Of a stretch of DNA of 55,703 bases, positions 39,453-47,651 are shown piece by piece. Each line of letters begins with the position of its first letter. Positions within the stretch are counted from its first letter, which is position 1. The notes beneath the pieces are model-generated. The model was not told the DNA's origin and did not search any database. It was given only the letters and a program-made list of their open reading frames with translations. Source of the DNA: an uncultured Clostridia bacterium (GTDB taxonomy: Bacteria; Bacillota; Clostridia; TANB77; CAG-508); contig CANQGU010000010.1 of the NCBI GenBank assembly GCA_947623465.1, positions 1-55,703 of the forward strand, written 5' to 3'. Made by a program: the position numbers and the translations under genes.

Positions 39453-39746
39453 TTATCTTTCTTCATTTAAACATACATCTTTCTCTTTTTGTTTTATTAT
39501 TTGACCTACTAAGTTTTTTATAACAATTTTTGCTTCTTCATTATTTGATATACTTTGTTTATTGGCTAATTCAAATATTTTAAGATATGTATTATTAGTC
39601 ATGTCAAAATTTCTTCCTGACAAAGAATAAACTCTTTCTTTAGTTTCTTCGTCTAAATATTGTTTTATTCCTCTTACTATTTCAAATTGTTCATACAATT
39701 CGTATTCACTAATTTTTTTATCGGTATAAAACATAATTTGACTCAT
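39453..39746 (-). CDS. Unknown protein, downstream half of an overlapping ORF pair
   Basis: 97 aa, charged and helical (ISEYELYEQFEIVRGIKQYL, LKIFELANKQSISNNEEAK). It overlaps the upstream ORF by 29 bp in a different frame. It may be a separate protein with an internal ATG, or the C-terminal half of one original protein broken near 39720. No CGG codon occurs at the overlap (the local codon is CGA), so it is not one of the CGG recoding cases. No family recognised. Confidence 0.45.
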   Translation of the reverse strand: MSQIMFYTDKKISEYELYEQFEIVRGIKQYLDEETKERVYSLSGRNFDMTNNTYLKIFELANKQSISNNEEAKIVIKNLVGQIIKQKEKDVCLNEER

Positions 39747-40305
39747 CTAATTGAATAATCGCTGCAATATGTGACTCATAAAATAATCTTGTTAATTCAT
39801 TAGATACAAGTGAAGTCGATAGAAATCTTCTTTTACCATCTTGTAACATATCCATTCTTTTTTCATACTGTTCTAAAATTAATTGCTCATCATTTATATA
39901 TTTCAAATTCGGATCCATTAGAAGTGAATAAGCTACAAAACAATAATTACTTCCATTATTAAATTTATTTATGCTTGTCAATTGAGTTTTCCATACCATA
40001 AGACTATATTTTTTTAATAATTGTTCAATTTCAAAAATTTCTTGTGCTACTATTTTAAATTTTCTATGAATGCTTGAATGACATTTTCCCTGTATTAATA
40101 GTTTCTTATATCCCTCCAATAATTTTGTATATTCTTGTATATTACTGATGTATTTATTGATTGTTTCTTTGTCTTTTTCTTCAAAAATCTTTTCATAATC
40201 TACTACTAAACTTGTTGCATACAAATTTATATTTTTTATAAGTTCCATTATTTCATCTATGTAATATACATCTAATTTTTTTGTTATTCTTCTTGGACTA
40301 TTCAT
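39718..40305 (-). CDS. Unknown protein, upstream half of an overlapping ORF pair
   Basis: 195 aa, mostly helical and soluble (IDEIMELIKNINLYATSLVV, EIEQLLKKYSLMVWKTQLTS) with FLSTSLVSNELTRLFYESHI near the end, reminiscent of cargo toxin-like domains but not assignable. It sits just inside the att remnant at 39.4 kb and downstream of the HD remnant. It may once have been continuous with the next ORF. Confidence 0.5.
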   Translation of the reverse strand: MNSPRRITKKLDVYYIDEIMELIKNINLYATSLVVDYEKIFEEKDKETINKYISNIQEYTKLLEGYKKLLIQGKCHSSIHRKFKIVAQEIFEIEQLLKKYSLMVWKTQLTSINKFNNGSNYCFVAYSLLMDPNLKYINDEQLILEQYEKRMDMLQDGKRRFLSTSLVSNELTRLFYESHIAAIIQLDESNYVLYR

Positions 40306-40383
40306 AAATAAACCTTCCTCTTATTAATAGTTATTAATACTTTAACATATTTTTTTAGAGTATTAATTATTTTATCAAACTAC

Positions 40384-40641
40384 CTATAGGTTTTCTTTGA
40401 TTTCTGGGAATAAATCATATAAATTATATCCTAATAAATTATCAAAAAATTCCTTTAATTTATATGTTTCTTTTATATGATAATGTGTTTTAGCATAATC
40501 TTCATCTAAATTTAAAGCTTTTGCAATTTTTCCTGCAACATTTCCAACACAAATTGAATGATCAATCCAACGATTGTTGTTTGGTTTCTTATCTCGTTCA
40601 TTTTCTATTAGCTCTAATGCTTTACTACTTGTTAATTTCAT
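40384..40641 (-). CDS. HD-domain hydrolase remnant with a central deletion
   Basis: 85 aa from ATG 40641 (AAAGGAGATC upstream). N-terminal HD entry RWIDHSICVGNVAGKIAKAL joins directly to what looks like the family's C terminus, HYHIKETYKLKEFFDNLLGY. The metal-binding HD pair and following helices (about 90 residues) are missing, but the frame is kept. Probably non-functional. Same type of central in-frame loss as in the DinD-like gene. Confidence 0.65.
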   Translation of the reverse strand: MKLTSSKALELIENERDKKPNNNRWIDHSICVGNVAGKIAKALNLDEDYAKTHYHIKETYKLKEFFDNLLGYNLYDLFPEIKENL

Positions 40642-40654
40642 AATTGATCTCCTT

Positions 40655-41185
40655 TTATAATTCATAATTGTAAATTCGGCAATTTTCATTAATATTAGTT
40701 GAGTTTCCGTTTTCTAGTACTCCATTAAAATACCAATAAATTGCTCTCGATATTCCCCCATGAGTTACTATTAAAATATTTTCATTTCTATTACTTGATT
40801 TTAATTCATCTAAAAACTCTGATATTCTTTCATATACACTTTTCATACTTTCTAGTTCTGGATATAATTTATCTGAGTTATAATTCCAAAATTCATTCCA
40901 TTTTAGTTTTTCAAAAGGAGTTTTTTCGTATATTCCCATATTTCGTTCTTTTATTCTATCTTCAATTATTACAGGAATATTCTTATCTAATCCAAATAAT
41001 CTTAATGTATCTTTTGCTCGTTCTATAGGTGAACAATATATTCTATTAATATTTAACATTCTAATTTCTTTTCCAACTTCTATAGCCTGCTTTTTTCCAG
41101 TTTCATTCAATGGCTCATCCTCAGTTGCTATAATGTTATTTCTTCCCATATTAGTTTCACCATGTCTAATGACATATAATTTCAT
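40655..41185 (-). CDS. Histidine phosphatase (phosphoglycerate mutase-like)
   Basis: 176 aa. RHG motif LYVIRHGETNMGR, then EDEPLNETGKKQA, CSPIERAKDTLRLFG and ENILIVTHGGISRAIYWYFN with the second catalytic His. Small cofactor-independent-style phosphatase of unknown substrate. Shares its first base with the stop of the fusion gene upstream, so the genes are translationally coupled. Confidence 0.92.
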   Translation of the reverse strand: MKLYVIRHGETNMGRNNIIATEDEPLNETGKKQAIEVGKEIRMLNINRIYCSPIERAKDTLRLFGLDKNIPVIIEDRIKERNMGIYEKTPFEKLKWNEFWNYNSDKLYPELESMKSVYERISEFLDELKSSNRNENILIVTHGGISRAIYWYFNGVLENGNSTNINENCRIYNYEL

Positions 41186-42627
41186 TAATTTTCTCCTAAC
41201 TTTTCAAATAAATCTTTATATATTTTATCAACATTCAAATAGTTAACTACAGTTATTTTATGATTATTGGTCATTATTTCGTAAGATGTATCATCATTGA
41301 TATTAGGGCAACTAATTTCTTTAATTTCAAACCATTCTTTATTAATCATATAAGCTATAACACTAATATCCCAAATAACTCTTCTCTCTTGAATGCCATG
41401 TACACCATCATTATAAAATCTTTGACATAAATAATCGCATAATTCACTTTTACCTTTTAAAAAATGTTCTAACTCATATATTGAAGTTCTTAAATTTGAA
41501 GCTACATTTTTGCAAGGAATAATAGTTAATTTTACTTTTGATTCGAAAACAGTTCTTACAGCTTGTACATCTTGTCTAAAATTAAACTCTTTATTATCTT
41601 TACTTAAAAAACTATGTCCTCCAAGCCAAACAACTTCAATTTTATCTATTATTTTTGGTTCTTTTTTTATAGCTAAAGCTACATTTGTTATTGCTCCTAT
41701 TGCTAAAATATAGGTTTTATCATTTTTATTTGCAATTTCAATAATTTTATTTACTGCATCATTTTCTTCATTATAGTTATTTTCTACATAATCTGTTGAA
41801 CCCTTAAATACTTTGTTAGTCCAGTCAAATTTTAACCAATTACATATTTTGATGATTTCATTATAACTTTTGTCTGTTCCTTCTTCTATTGATATATTAT
41901 TATCATGATGATATGGTGCTACAGTAATTGCCTCAATATTAAATTTATCTTGTGATTTTAACAAATAAGATAAAGCAAATTGGTCATCACATTCATTATA
42001 TATATCTGTATCTAATATGACATTTACTTTTTTGTTATCTTCTTTTTTATTTAATTCAGATATTCTTTCATATATTTCTTTCCACTTTGAAACTCTATCT
42101 AATGTTTGTTCTTTTTGATTATACCTTGTATTCATTGTATAAACTTTAATACAATTATTTATTAAATCTAAACTTATTCTAGTGCTATCTTCAATCATTA
42201 AATCAATATTATTTTCTAAACATACTTCTGTTTTAGCATGTTTATCATAAGCATTTGTAAATAATAATTTATCATAAACAATATTATAATTATTTAGCCA
42301 TGCTTTAGTTAATTCATAAGGATTTGTATATTCTCCATTATCTCTTCCAGTTATAATATATATTTCATGTCCATCTTCTCTTAATTTTTTTATATAGTAT
42401 GGTGAATCTTCTATTGGTTTTAACTTCTGAGCAAAATTTTGAATATTTGAATTATAAAAACTTTTTTCTTCTTTCTCTGTCCAGTCAAACATTCCTTTTC
42501 TTAAATATTCTGGATTTTCATTTATAATTCCTGTATTTCTTAACTCTTTATCATGCCTTAAATATTCTTTTAATAATGTATCATCAAAATTAGATATGCA
42601 ATTGTCTATATCAATTCCTATTCTCAT
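41185..42627 (-). CDS. Fusion of a NT5C-like HAD nucleotidase and a nucleoside hydrolase
   Basis: 480 aa. Residues 1-190 are a HAD nucleotidase (MRIGIDIDNCISNFD, IYIITGRDNGEY, LMIEDSTR). Residues 200-480 are an inosine-uridine-type nucleoside hydrolase (VNVILDTDIYNECDDQFAL, ITVAPYHHDN, AIGAITNVALAIK, VVWLGGHS, FNFRQDVQAVRTVF, RRVIWDISVIAYM). The ordered pair of activities would take a nucleoside monophosphate to nucleoside and then to free base plus (deoxy)ribose. Both halves keep their key acidic residues. I do not know this fusion as a described family. In an operon with the DUF1016 nuclease upstream and the phosphatase downstream. Confidence 0.88.
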   Translation of the reverse strand: MRIGIDIDNCISNFDDTLLKEYLRHDKELRNTGIINENPEYLRKGMFDWTEKEEKSFYNSNIQNFAQKLKPIEDSPYYIKKLREDGHEIYIITGRDNGEYTNPYELTKAWLNNYNIVYDKLLFTNAYDKHAKTEVCLENNIDLMIEDSTRISLDLINNCIKVYTMNTRYNQKEQTLDRVSKWKEIYERISELNKKEDNKKVNVILDTDIYNECDDQFALSYLLKSQDKFNIEAITVAPYHHDNNISIEEGTDKSYNEIIKICNWLKFDWTNKVFKGSTDYVENNYNEENDAVNKIIEIANKNDKTYILAIGAITNVALAIKKEPKIIDKIEVVWLGGHSFLSKDNKEFNFRQDVQAVRTVFESKVKLTIIPCKNVASNLRTSIYELEHFLKGKSELCDYLCQRFYNDGVHGIQERRVIWDISVIAYMINKEWFEIKEISCPNINDDTSYEIMTNNHKITVVNYLNVDKIYKDLFEKLGEN

Positions 42628-42628
42628 T

Positions 42629-43654
42629 TTATATTTCCTCTTCTTTATCTTTTTTTACATAGTTTTCTAAATTCAATTCTTTTTTGAATTCTTCTTCTGT
42701 TGGCAAATATAATTTATATTTTGAAGCAAATATTTGATTATTATCTTCTGGTAATGTATATTTTACAACTTGATCACTTTTATCTGCACAAAGTACAATT
42801 CCTATCGGTGGATTATCTCCTTCATTCATCATTTCTCTTGTATAATAATTTACATACATTTGCATTTGTCCTAAATCTTGATGTGTTAAATCTCCTAATT
42901 TCAAATCTATTATTACAAAGCATTTTAATATATAATTATAAAATACTAAATCTATGAAAAAGTGCCTTCCATCAAAAGTTATTTTTTGCTGTCTTGCTAC
43001 AAAAGAAAATCCTCTGCCTAATTCCAACAAAAATTTCTGCAAGTGGTCTATTATCGCTTGTTCTAAATCTTTTTCATAAAAACTTGTTTTTCCTTCTAAT
43101 CCTAAAAATTCTAATACATATGGATCTCTTATTATATTTTTAGGCTCTACTTTTTCTAGTACCCCAATTTCATTTGCAACACTTTCTTTATCTTGACTTG
43201 CTAATAATCTTTCATAGTAAAATGCTCCTATTTGTCTTTTTAACTGTCTTACACTCCAATTGCTTTTTATACATTCATTAGCATAAAATTCTCTGGATTT
43301 GTCATCTCCGATTCTCATTAATAAATTATAATGTGACCAACTTAATTCGCTAGACAGTGTCTGGCGAATTGGAAAAGTACGATAAAATTGTCTCATATTT
43401 TTCAAATTTGCAATAGTAAAACCTTTTCCGAACTCTTTTGTTAATTGTTCTGACAAATACTGTAATAACTTTTTACCATATTCTGCTCTATCGTTTTCTC
43501 CACATGCTTTGTGTATCTCTTGTCCAATCTCCCAATATGCTTGTACCATTGCTGAATTAACAGCAGTATATACTTTTGATTGTGCTGTTAGCACACTATT
43601 TCTAATTATTTTATATGATTCTTCTGGTTGTATTGTTATTTGGTTATCACTCAT
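42629..43654 (-). CDS. DUF1016 PD-(D/E)XK nuclease (YhcG-like)
   Basis: 341 aa from ATG 43654 (AGGAGGAAATTT upstream). N-terminal helical DUF1016_N (AYWEIGQEIHKA, GKGFTIANLKNMRQFYRTFP, LSWSHYNLLMRI) and C-terminal PD-(D/E)XK core (FLGLEGKTSFYEKDLEQAII, RGFSFVARQQKI, FFIDLVFYN, FVIIDLKLGDL). The family is frequent in defence and mobile regions. Followed 1 bp later by the nucleotidase fusion. Confidence 0.92.
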   Translation of the reverse strand: MSDNQITIQPEESYKIIRNSVLTAQSKVYTAVNSAMVQAYWEIGQEIHKACGENDRAEYGKKLLQYLSEQLTKEFGKGFTIANLKNMRQFYRTFPIRQTLSSELSWSHYNLLMRIGDDKSREFYANECIKSNWSVRQLKRQIGAFYYERLLASQDKESVANEIGVLEKVEPKNIIRDPYVLEFLGLEGKTSFYEKDLEQAIIDHLQKFLLELGRGFSFVARQQKITFDGRHFFIDLVFYNYILKCFVIIDLKLGDLTHQDLGQMQMYVNYYTREMMNEGDNPPIGIVLCADKSDQVVKYTLPEDNNQIFASKYKLYLPTEEEFKKELNLENYVKKDKEEEI

Positions 43655-43695
43655 AAATTTCCTCCTCATATACTTTTTATATTCAATTTAGTTAT

Positions 43696-44286
43696 TTATT
43701 CGAAATGACTTATTCTTCCATATTCATCTAAAGAATATTTTAATGCTTTATAAATAGTATCTTGTAATTTATATAAATGTGTATCATATCTTGTCATTTT
43801 CACTTTCTCATCTGTTCCATAAACAATAAACTCCTCATCTATAGGAATTCTTTTCTCAGTTTTAATAACTAGGTTACTATTATAAAGTCTACTATTTATT
43901 ATCCCACCTTTTGAAATAGGTTCATTGTTTGTGTTTAAAAAATTTATAATATCTTTTCTATCATTTTCTAATAATTCATCGATAGTTGTCCATAATACTT
44001 CTAATGCTTCTTTATTATTCTCTTTATTAAATTTTTCTTTATATATACTATAACTAATTTTATTATTAATTTTTCTAAATATTAAAATAATATAATGTAA
44101 AATAATAAGCCATATAGCAAAAGACACTCCTATTGCCCAATAAATACTTGTATCATCAAAAGGTAATTTTTCTATCCAAGTTTTAGGTATAACAGTAACT
44201 GTAAATATGCTAAAAACAAATGCAATTAAACTCTTTAAGCCATATCTTTCAATCAACATTTTTATAAAATCAAAAAAGGCACTCAT
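43696..44286 (-). CDS. Membrane protein, possibly superinfection-exclusion (SieB) type
   Basis: 196 aa. Two N-terminal helices (SLIAFVFSIFTVTVIPKTWI and SIYWAIGVSFAIWLIILHYI) followed by a soluble domain of about 130 aa. The two-helix plus cytoplasmic-domain plan and the IPKTWIEKLPF turn resemble SieB proteins, which block superinfecting phage. The match is by pattern only. First gene downstream of the intact recombinase, and head of the DUF1016/fusion module. Confidence 0.5.
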   Translation of the reverse strand: MSAFFDFIKMLIERYGLKSLIAFVFSIFTVTVIPKTWIEKLPFDDTSIYWAIGVSFAIWLIILHYIILIFRKINNKISYSIYKEKFNKENNKEALEVLWTTIDELLENDRKDIINFLNTNNEPISKGGIINSRLYNSNLVIKTEKRIPIDEEFIVYGTDEKVKMTRYDTHLYKLQDTIYKALKYSLDEYGRISHFE

Positions 44287-44443
44287 ATTTCCACTCCTTA
44301 TATTAGCATTTTCTTATATTAATCTTAATAAAAATTTAGTTTTTACCTATTCTACCATAAAAACTAAAAAAAAGAAAGTGTTTTTCCAAACACTTCCAAT
44401 TTAAGTTTTATCTCTAAACATTCATTTACTTTTTATTATTAAT

Positions 44444-46300
44444 TCATACTACTCCACACACCATGTCAACCTCTATCGTTACCGTAATTTTATGATTTTC
44501 TACTCGTTTAACCTTATTTTTACCTTTTTTCTCAAAACAAATAAAATCGCGAAATGCACCAAATTCAACTATTGTATCGAATCTTTCAAAGATAGCACCG
44601 TAACACACTCCACATGACTCGTTCACTTTCTGTAGGTAGTTTTCGCTTACCTCGTATGATGACTGTTGATTTTTATTATCCTCACATTTGATTTTATTAC
44701 CACTTTTTAAGATAAAAGTTATAACTCTTGGATTTACTTTTCCATTTTTTTCTTTTTCTCCTATTATAACTTTTTCTATCATTAGTTCAAAAATATCTTT
44801 ATCAAATTTTGGCATGATTTCATTGTCTTTAAACAAAGTTTTAAACTTGTTTAATCCTTGATTTAAACTAACTCCATCTTCTATTTCTAGTTGTAAATGC
44901 TCTTGTTCTTTCTCTATTTTGTTGATTTTATTTTGTAATTTTGCTTTCTTTTCTTGTAATGTTTCTAAACTTATTGTTCCATTCAAGTTTAAATCAATTA
45001 ATTTGTCTATCTTTTCTTTTAACATTTGCTTTTCTTCCTCTAGTCTTATAATAGAACTTTCATCACTTTCTTCTTGTATTATATCTTCCATCTCATTTAA
45101 GAATGTTTGAATTAGCTCTTTGTTATTATTGCATAACAATTTGTAACTTTCAGTAAATGCTTCTTCAATAATGCTTTCTTTCATAGCTTTACAATATGGG
45201 CATTTTTCTTTGCCATGTTTTACATATCCCATACAATGCCACACAGTAATGCTATTTTTTGTTCCAGAGTGCCAATTTCTTCTTGTTAATAAACTACCAC
45301 AAAATCCACAATATAATCTGCTACTAAAAGGATATTTTCTACTAAAGTTACCTTTTCTTCTTCCAGAGCCTCGTACTCCTCCTCGCTTTTGTAAAATTTC
45401 TTGTGCTTGATTAAACATTCTTTCAGAAATAATTGGCTCATGATGTTCTTGTATGTAATACTTATTTTCTTCTCCCATATTTACTACTCTTCTATGAGTT
45501 ATTGGATCAGTTGTATATGTTTTTCCTTGTAAGACATCTCCTTTATATTTTTCATTTTTTAAGATACCTCTTATCGTTGATTCATGCCATTTCTTTTTGC
45601 CTGTTGGAGTTTTATATTTCATATTAGTTAGTTCTTTTGCAATGGTTGTGCAACCTACTCCTTGACAATATCTTTCAAAAATATATCTTACAATCTCTGC
45701 CTCTTCATAATTTACTGTAATTTGTTTTGTGCCTTTATCATATACATACCCTAAACATCCATTATATCCAATTAGTTCTCCTCTTTTTTGTTTCATTTGC
45801 AATCCTAATTTTACATGTGAAGAAATATTTTCGCTTTCTTGTTGTGCCATAGCACTTAATACTGTTAGCATTATTTCTCCTGATATTTCTAAAGTATTAA
45901 TTCTTTCTTCTTCAAAATAAATAGCAATTCCTTTTTCTTTTAATAGTCTTACATATTTTAAAGTGTCTACTGTATTTCTTCCAAATCTTGATATAGATTT
46001 TGTAATTATCATATCAAATTTATTGTCTGTTGCATCTTGCATCATTTTTATAAAGCCATCTCTTTTATAGTCTAATGTTCCTGTTATTCCTTCATCTGCA
46101 TAGATACCTACATACTGCCACTCACTATTACTTTTTATTTTTTCTTCATAATACTTTAATTGAGAATTATAACTGTTTAATTGTTCTTCTTTTTCTGTAC
46201 TAACTCTTGCATAAGCACATACTCTTAAATTTCCTTTTATTACTTCTCCTGTTGTTCTATTAATTCGACCTTTTTTCTTCTCTATAACTTGTACTTTCAA
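44444..46300 (-). CDS. Large serine recombinase (integrase) of the island
   Basis: 618 aa. N-terminal resolvase domain with catalytic Ser34 in AYARVSTEKEEQ and IITKSISRFGRNTVDTLKYV; recombinase domain (GCLGYVYDKGTKQI, STIRGILKNEKYKGDV); zinc ribbon (LYCGFCGSLLTRRNW, KCPYC); coiled coil about 420-480; C-terminal tail containing SCGVCYGAIFERFDT. The DNA for that tail contains CATGTGGAGTGTGT (44604-44617), the same core found in the rlmD 3' end. The start is TTG 46300 after GAGAGG. Drives site-specific insertion, with rlmD as the target. Confidence 0.95.
   Translation of the reverse strand: MKVQVIEKKKGRINRTTGEVIKGNLRVCAYARVSTEKEEQLNSYNSQLKYYEEKIKSNSEWQYVGIYADEGITGTLDYKRDGFIKMMQDATDNKFDMIITKSISRFGRNTVDTLKYVRLLKEKGIAIYFEEERINTLEISGEIMLTVLSAMAQQESENISSHVKLGLQMKQKRGELIGYNGCLGYVYDKGTKQITVNYEEAEIVRYIFERYCQGVGCTTIAKELTNMKYKTPTGKKKWHESTIRGILKNEKYKGDVLQGKTYTTDPITHRRVVNMGEENKYYIQEHHEPIISERMFNQAQEILQKRGGVRGSGRRKGNFSRKYPFSSRLYCGFCGSLLTRRNWHSGTKNSITVWHCMGYVKHGKEKCPYCKAMKESIIEEAFTESYKLLCNNNKELIQTFLNEMEDIIQEESDESSIIRLEEEKQMLKEKIDKLIDLNLNGTISLETLQEKKAKLQNKINKIEKEQEHLQLEIEDGVSLNQGLNKFKTLFKDNEIMPKFDKDIFELMIEKVIIGEKEKNGKVNPRVITFILKSGNKIKCEDNKNQQSSYEVSENYLQKVNESCGVCYGAIFERFDTIVEFGAFRDFICFEKKGKNKVKRVENHKITVTIEVDMVCGVV
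44604..44617 (-). other. Attachment-site core within the recombinase gene
   Basis: CATGTGGAGTGTGT on the minus strand, identical to the rlmD copy at 53507-53520 and matching 11 bases of the copy at 39401-39411. Confidence 0.7.
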
Positions 46301-46663
46301 AATTAACCTCTCTTTCTCAAGTTTAGAGAATCTTTATGCACATATTATACATCAAATTATAAATTTTTCAAATACCTATGTGAGTTAAATTGTATTCTTG
46401 TAATATATTTTGTTTCAGTTCTTTGTATCTTTGTTCTTTAATTAGTCCCGCTTCATAAGTTCTATTTAGTATTGCTACTTTTATACTACAGTTAAAGATA
46501 TTTTCATTTAGTTTGATGTTTTTTGTATTATCAAATTTGATTTCATATAACATAAAAATCCTCCTTGCTTGAATAATATTTCAAAAAAGGCAACAGAAAA
46601 AGCCAGCCGGCTAGCTTCGACTGACTTGATTGTTTTACATTTTTTGATAATACAATTATATTA
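46273..46663 (-). repeat. Repeat: recombinase start region, second copy at 36589-36850
   Basis: Near-identical to 36589-36850 on the same strand except for about 130 bp absent there. The identity at AT-rich noncoding positions shows recent common origin and provides homology for recombination that would delete the 10 kb between. Confidence 0.85.
46368..46553 (-). CDS. Small SHOCT-like protein upstream of the recombinase
   Basis: 61 aa: MLYEIKFDNTKNI, a helix NCSIKVAILNRTYE, then AGLIKEQRYKELKQNILQEY, which resembles the SHOCT short helical motif often encoded before serine recombinases of clostridial elements. AAGGAGG lies 8 nt before the ATG. It probably controls or accompanies the recombinase. 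Its promoter region carries CAGCCGGCTAGC, conserved in the decayed copy at 36.6-36.85 kb. Confidence 0.75.
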   Translation of the reverse strand: MLYEIKFDNTKNIKLNENIFNCSIKVAILNRTYEAGLIKEQRYKELKQNILQEYNLTHIGI

Positions 46664-46764
46664 TGATGTTTTTCTAAATTCTATTCCCTTTTTGTTCCTT
46701 TGTTTCTTAATATTATGTCGACATTAAATACACTTTGTGAACTTATAATAGAATGAAACTAATT

Positions 46765-47337
46765 TTATTCTAGATACTTATTATAAGTATCTAAATATAC
46801 TATGTCTTTGTAATTTTTTAACTGTTTTTCTGGAATTTGCTCGCTATCATCCTTATATCCCATGGTTAATAATGCTATTAATTCTACATTTTCTGGCAGA
46901 TTTAATATTTTTCTAGTTATATTCTTATCTTCAATATGTTTTTTATGATTTATAAAACAACTTAAAACACAAGTACCAATTCCAAAACTTTCAGCAGATA
47001 TTATCATATTTTCAATAGATAATGCAGAACTTAATATGTATTCTTGATATTTTGAATCATTATCTTTATTAGCTAATATTGCAATAATAATAGGGGCATC
47101 TTTTACAAATTGTCTATCTTCATAATTTAATGTCAATTTTTCTTTTATATTATTGTCCTTTATGATAACATATTCAGCTACTTGACAATCTGGTTTTGGT
47201 TTACCACCAAATGGTGCATTTCTCCCACAATTTATTATGGTTTCTATAATATCATCTGAAATATCTTTGTCTAAATATTTTCTATGACTTCTTCTATTTA
47301 TAATTAGATTTATTATCTCATTATTATTTAAATTCAT
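46765..47337 (-). CDS. Nitroreductase family protein
   Basis: 190 aa FMN-dependent fold: IINRRSHRKYLDKDISDD at the N terminus (FMN phosphate-binding Arg/Ser), NAPFGGKPKPDCQ, ENMIISAESFGIGTCVLSCF and LLTMGYKDD. Substrate unknown. Its upstream region (47340-47640) holds four palindromic TTCAYTNNRTGAA-type boxes, so it may be under dedicated control. Confidence 0.92.
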   Translation of the reverse strand: MNLNNNEIINLIINRRSHRKYLDKDISDDIIETIINCGRNAPFGGKPKPDCQVAEYVIIKDNNIKEKLTLNYEDRQFVKDAPIIIAILANKDNDSKYQEYILSSALSIENMIISAESFGIGTCVLSCFINHKKHIEDKNITRKILNLPENVELIALLTMGYKDDSEQIPEKQLKNYKDIVYLDTYNKYLE

Positions 47338-47381
47338 AATTCTATCTTCCTTTCAAAATGATTATATTATAATTAGTAATA

Positions 47382-47542
47382 CACTAAGTGAATTTTCTTT
47401 TATTTTAGTGTGCTAAAATTCAAAATATTCTATAAAAATTTATTCACTCAATGAACTTAAAAACTCTATCTTTATTAAAATTCAGTTCATTTAGTGAACT
47501 TTAGCACTCTACTAGGCATTTTTTTGAGGTTCATTCGGTGAA
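47382..47542. promoter_or_regulatory. Four-fold palindromic boxes upstream of the nitroreductase gene
   Basis: CACTAAGTGAA (47382-47392), TTCACTCAATGAA (47443-47455), TTCATTTAGTGAA (47486-47498) and TTCATTCGGTGAA (47530-47542) share the palindrome TTCAYT-N-RTGAA. Spacings are about 61, 43 and 44 bp. They fill an otherwise gene-free 314 bp and look like repeated regulator sites. Confidence 0.6.
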
Positions 47543-47651
47543 TTTTTACATCATTTTTGCATAACTTTTTTCTTAATTGATTAATACTAGAAGGCTTGTC
47601 CTTCTATGTGTATAGGCGATGTGTGAGCACTCGCTTTCCTGCCTTTAGTTT

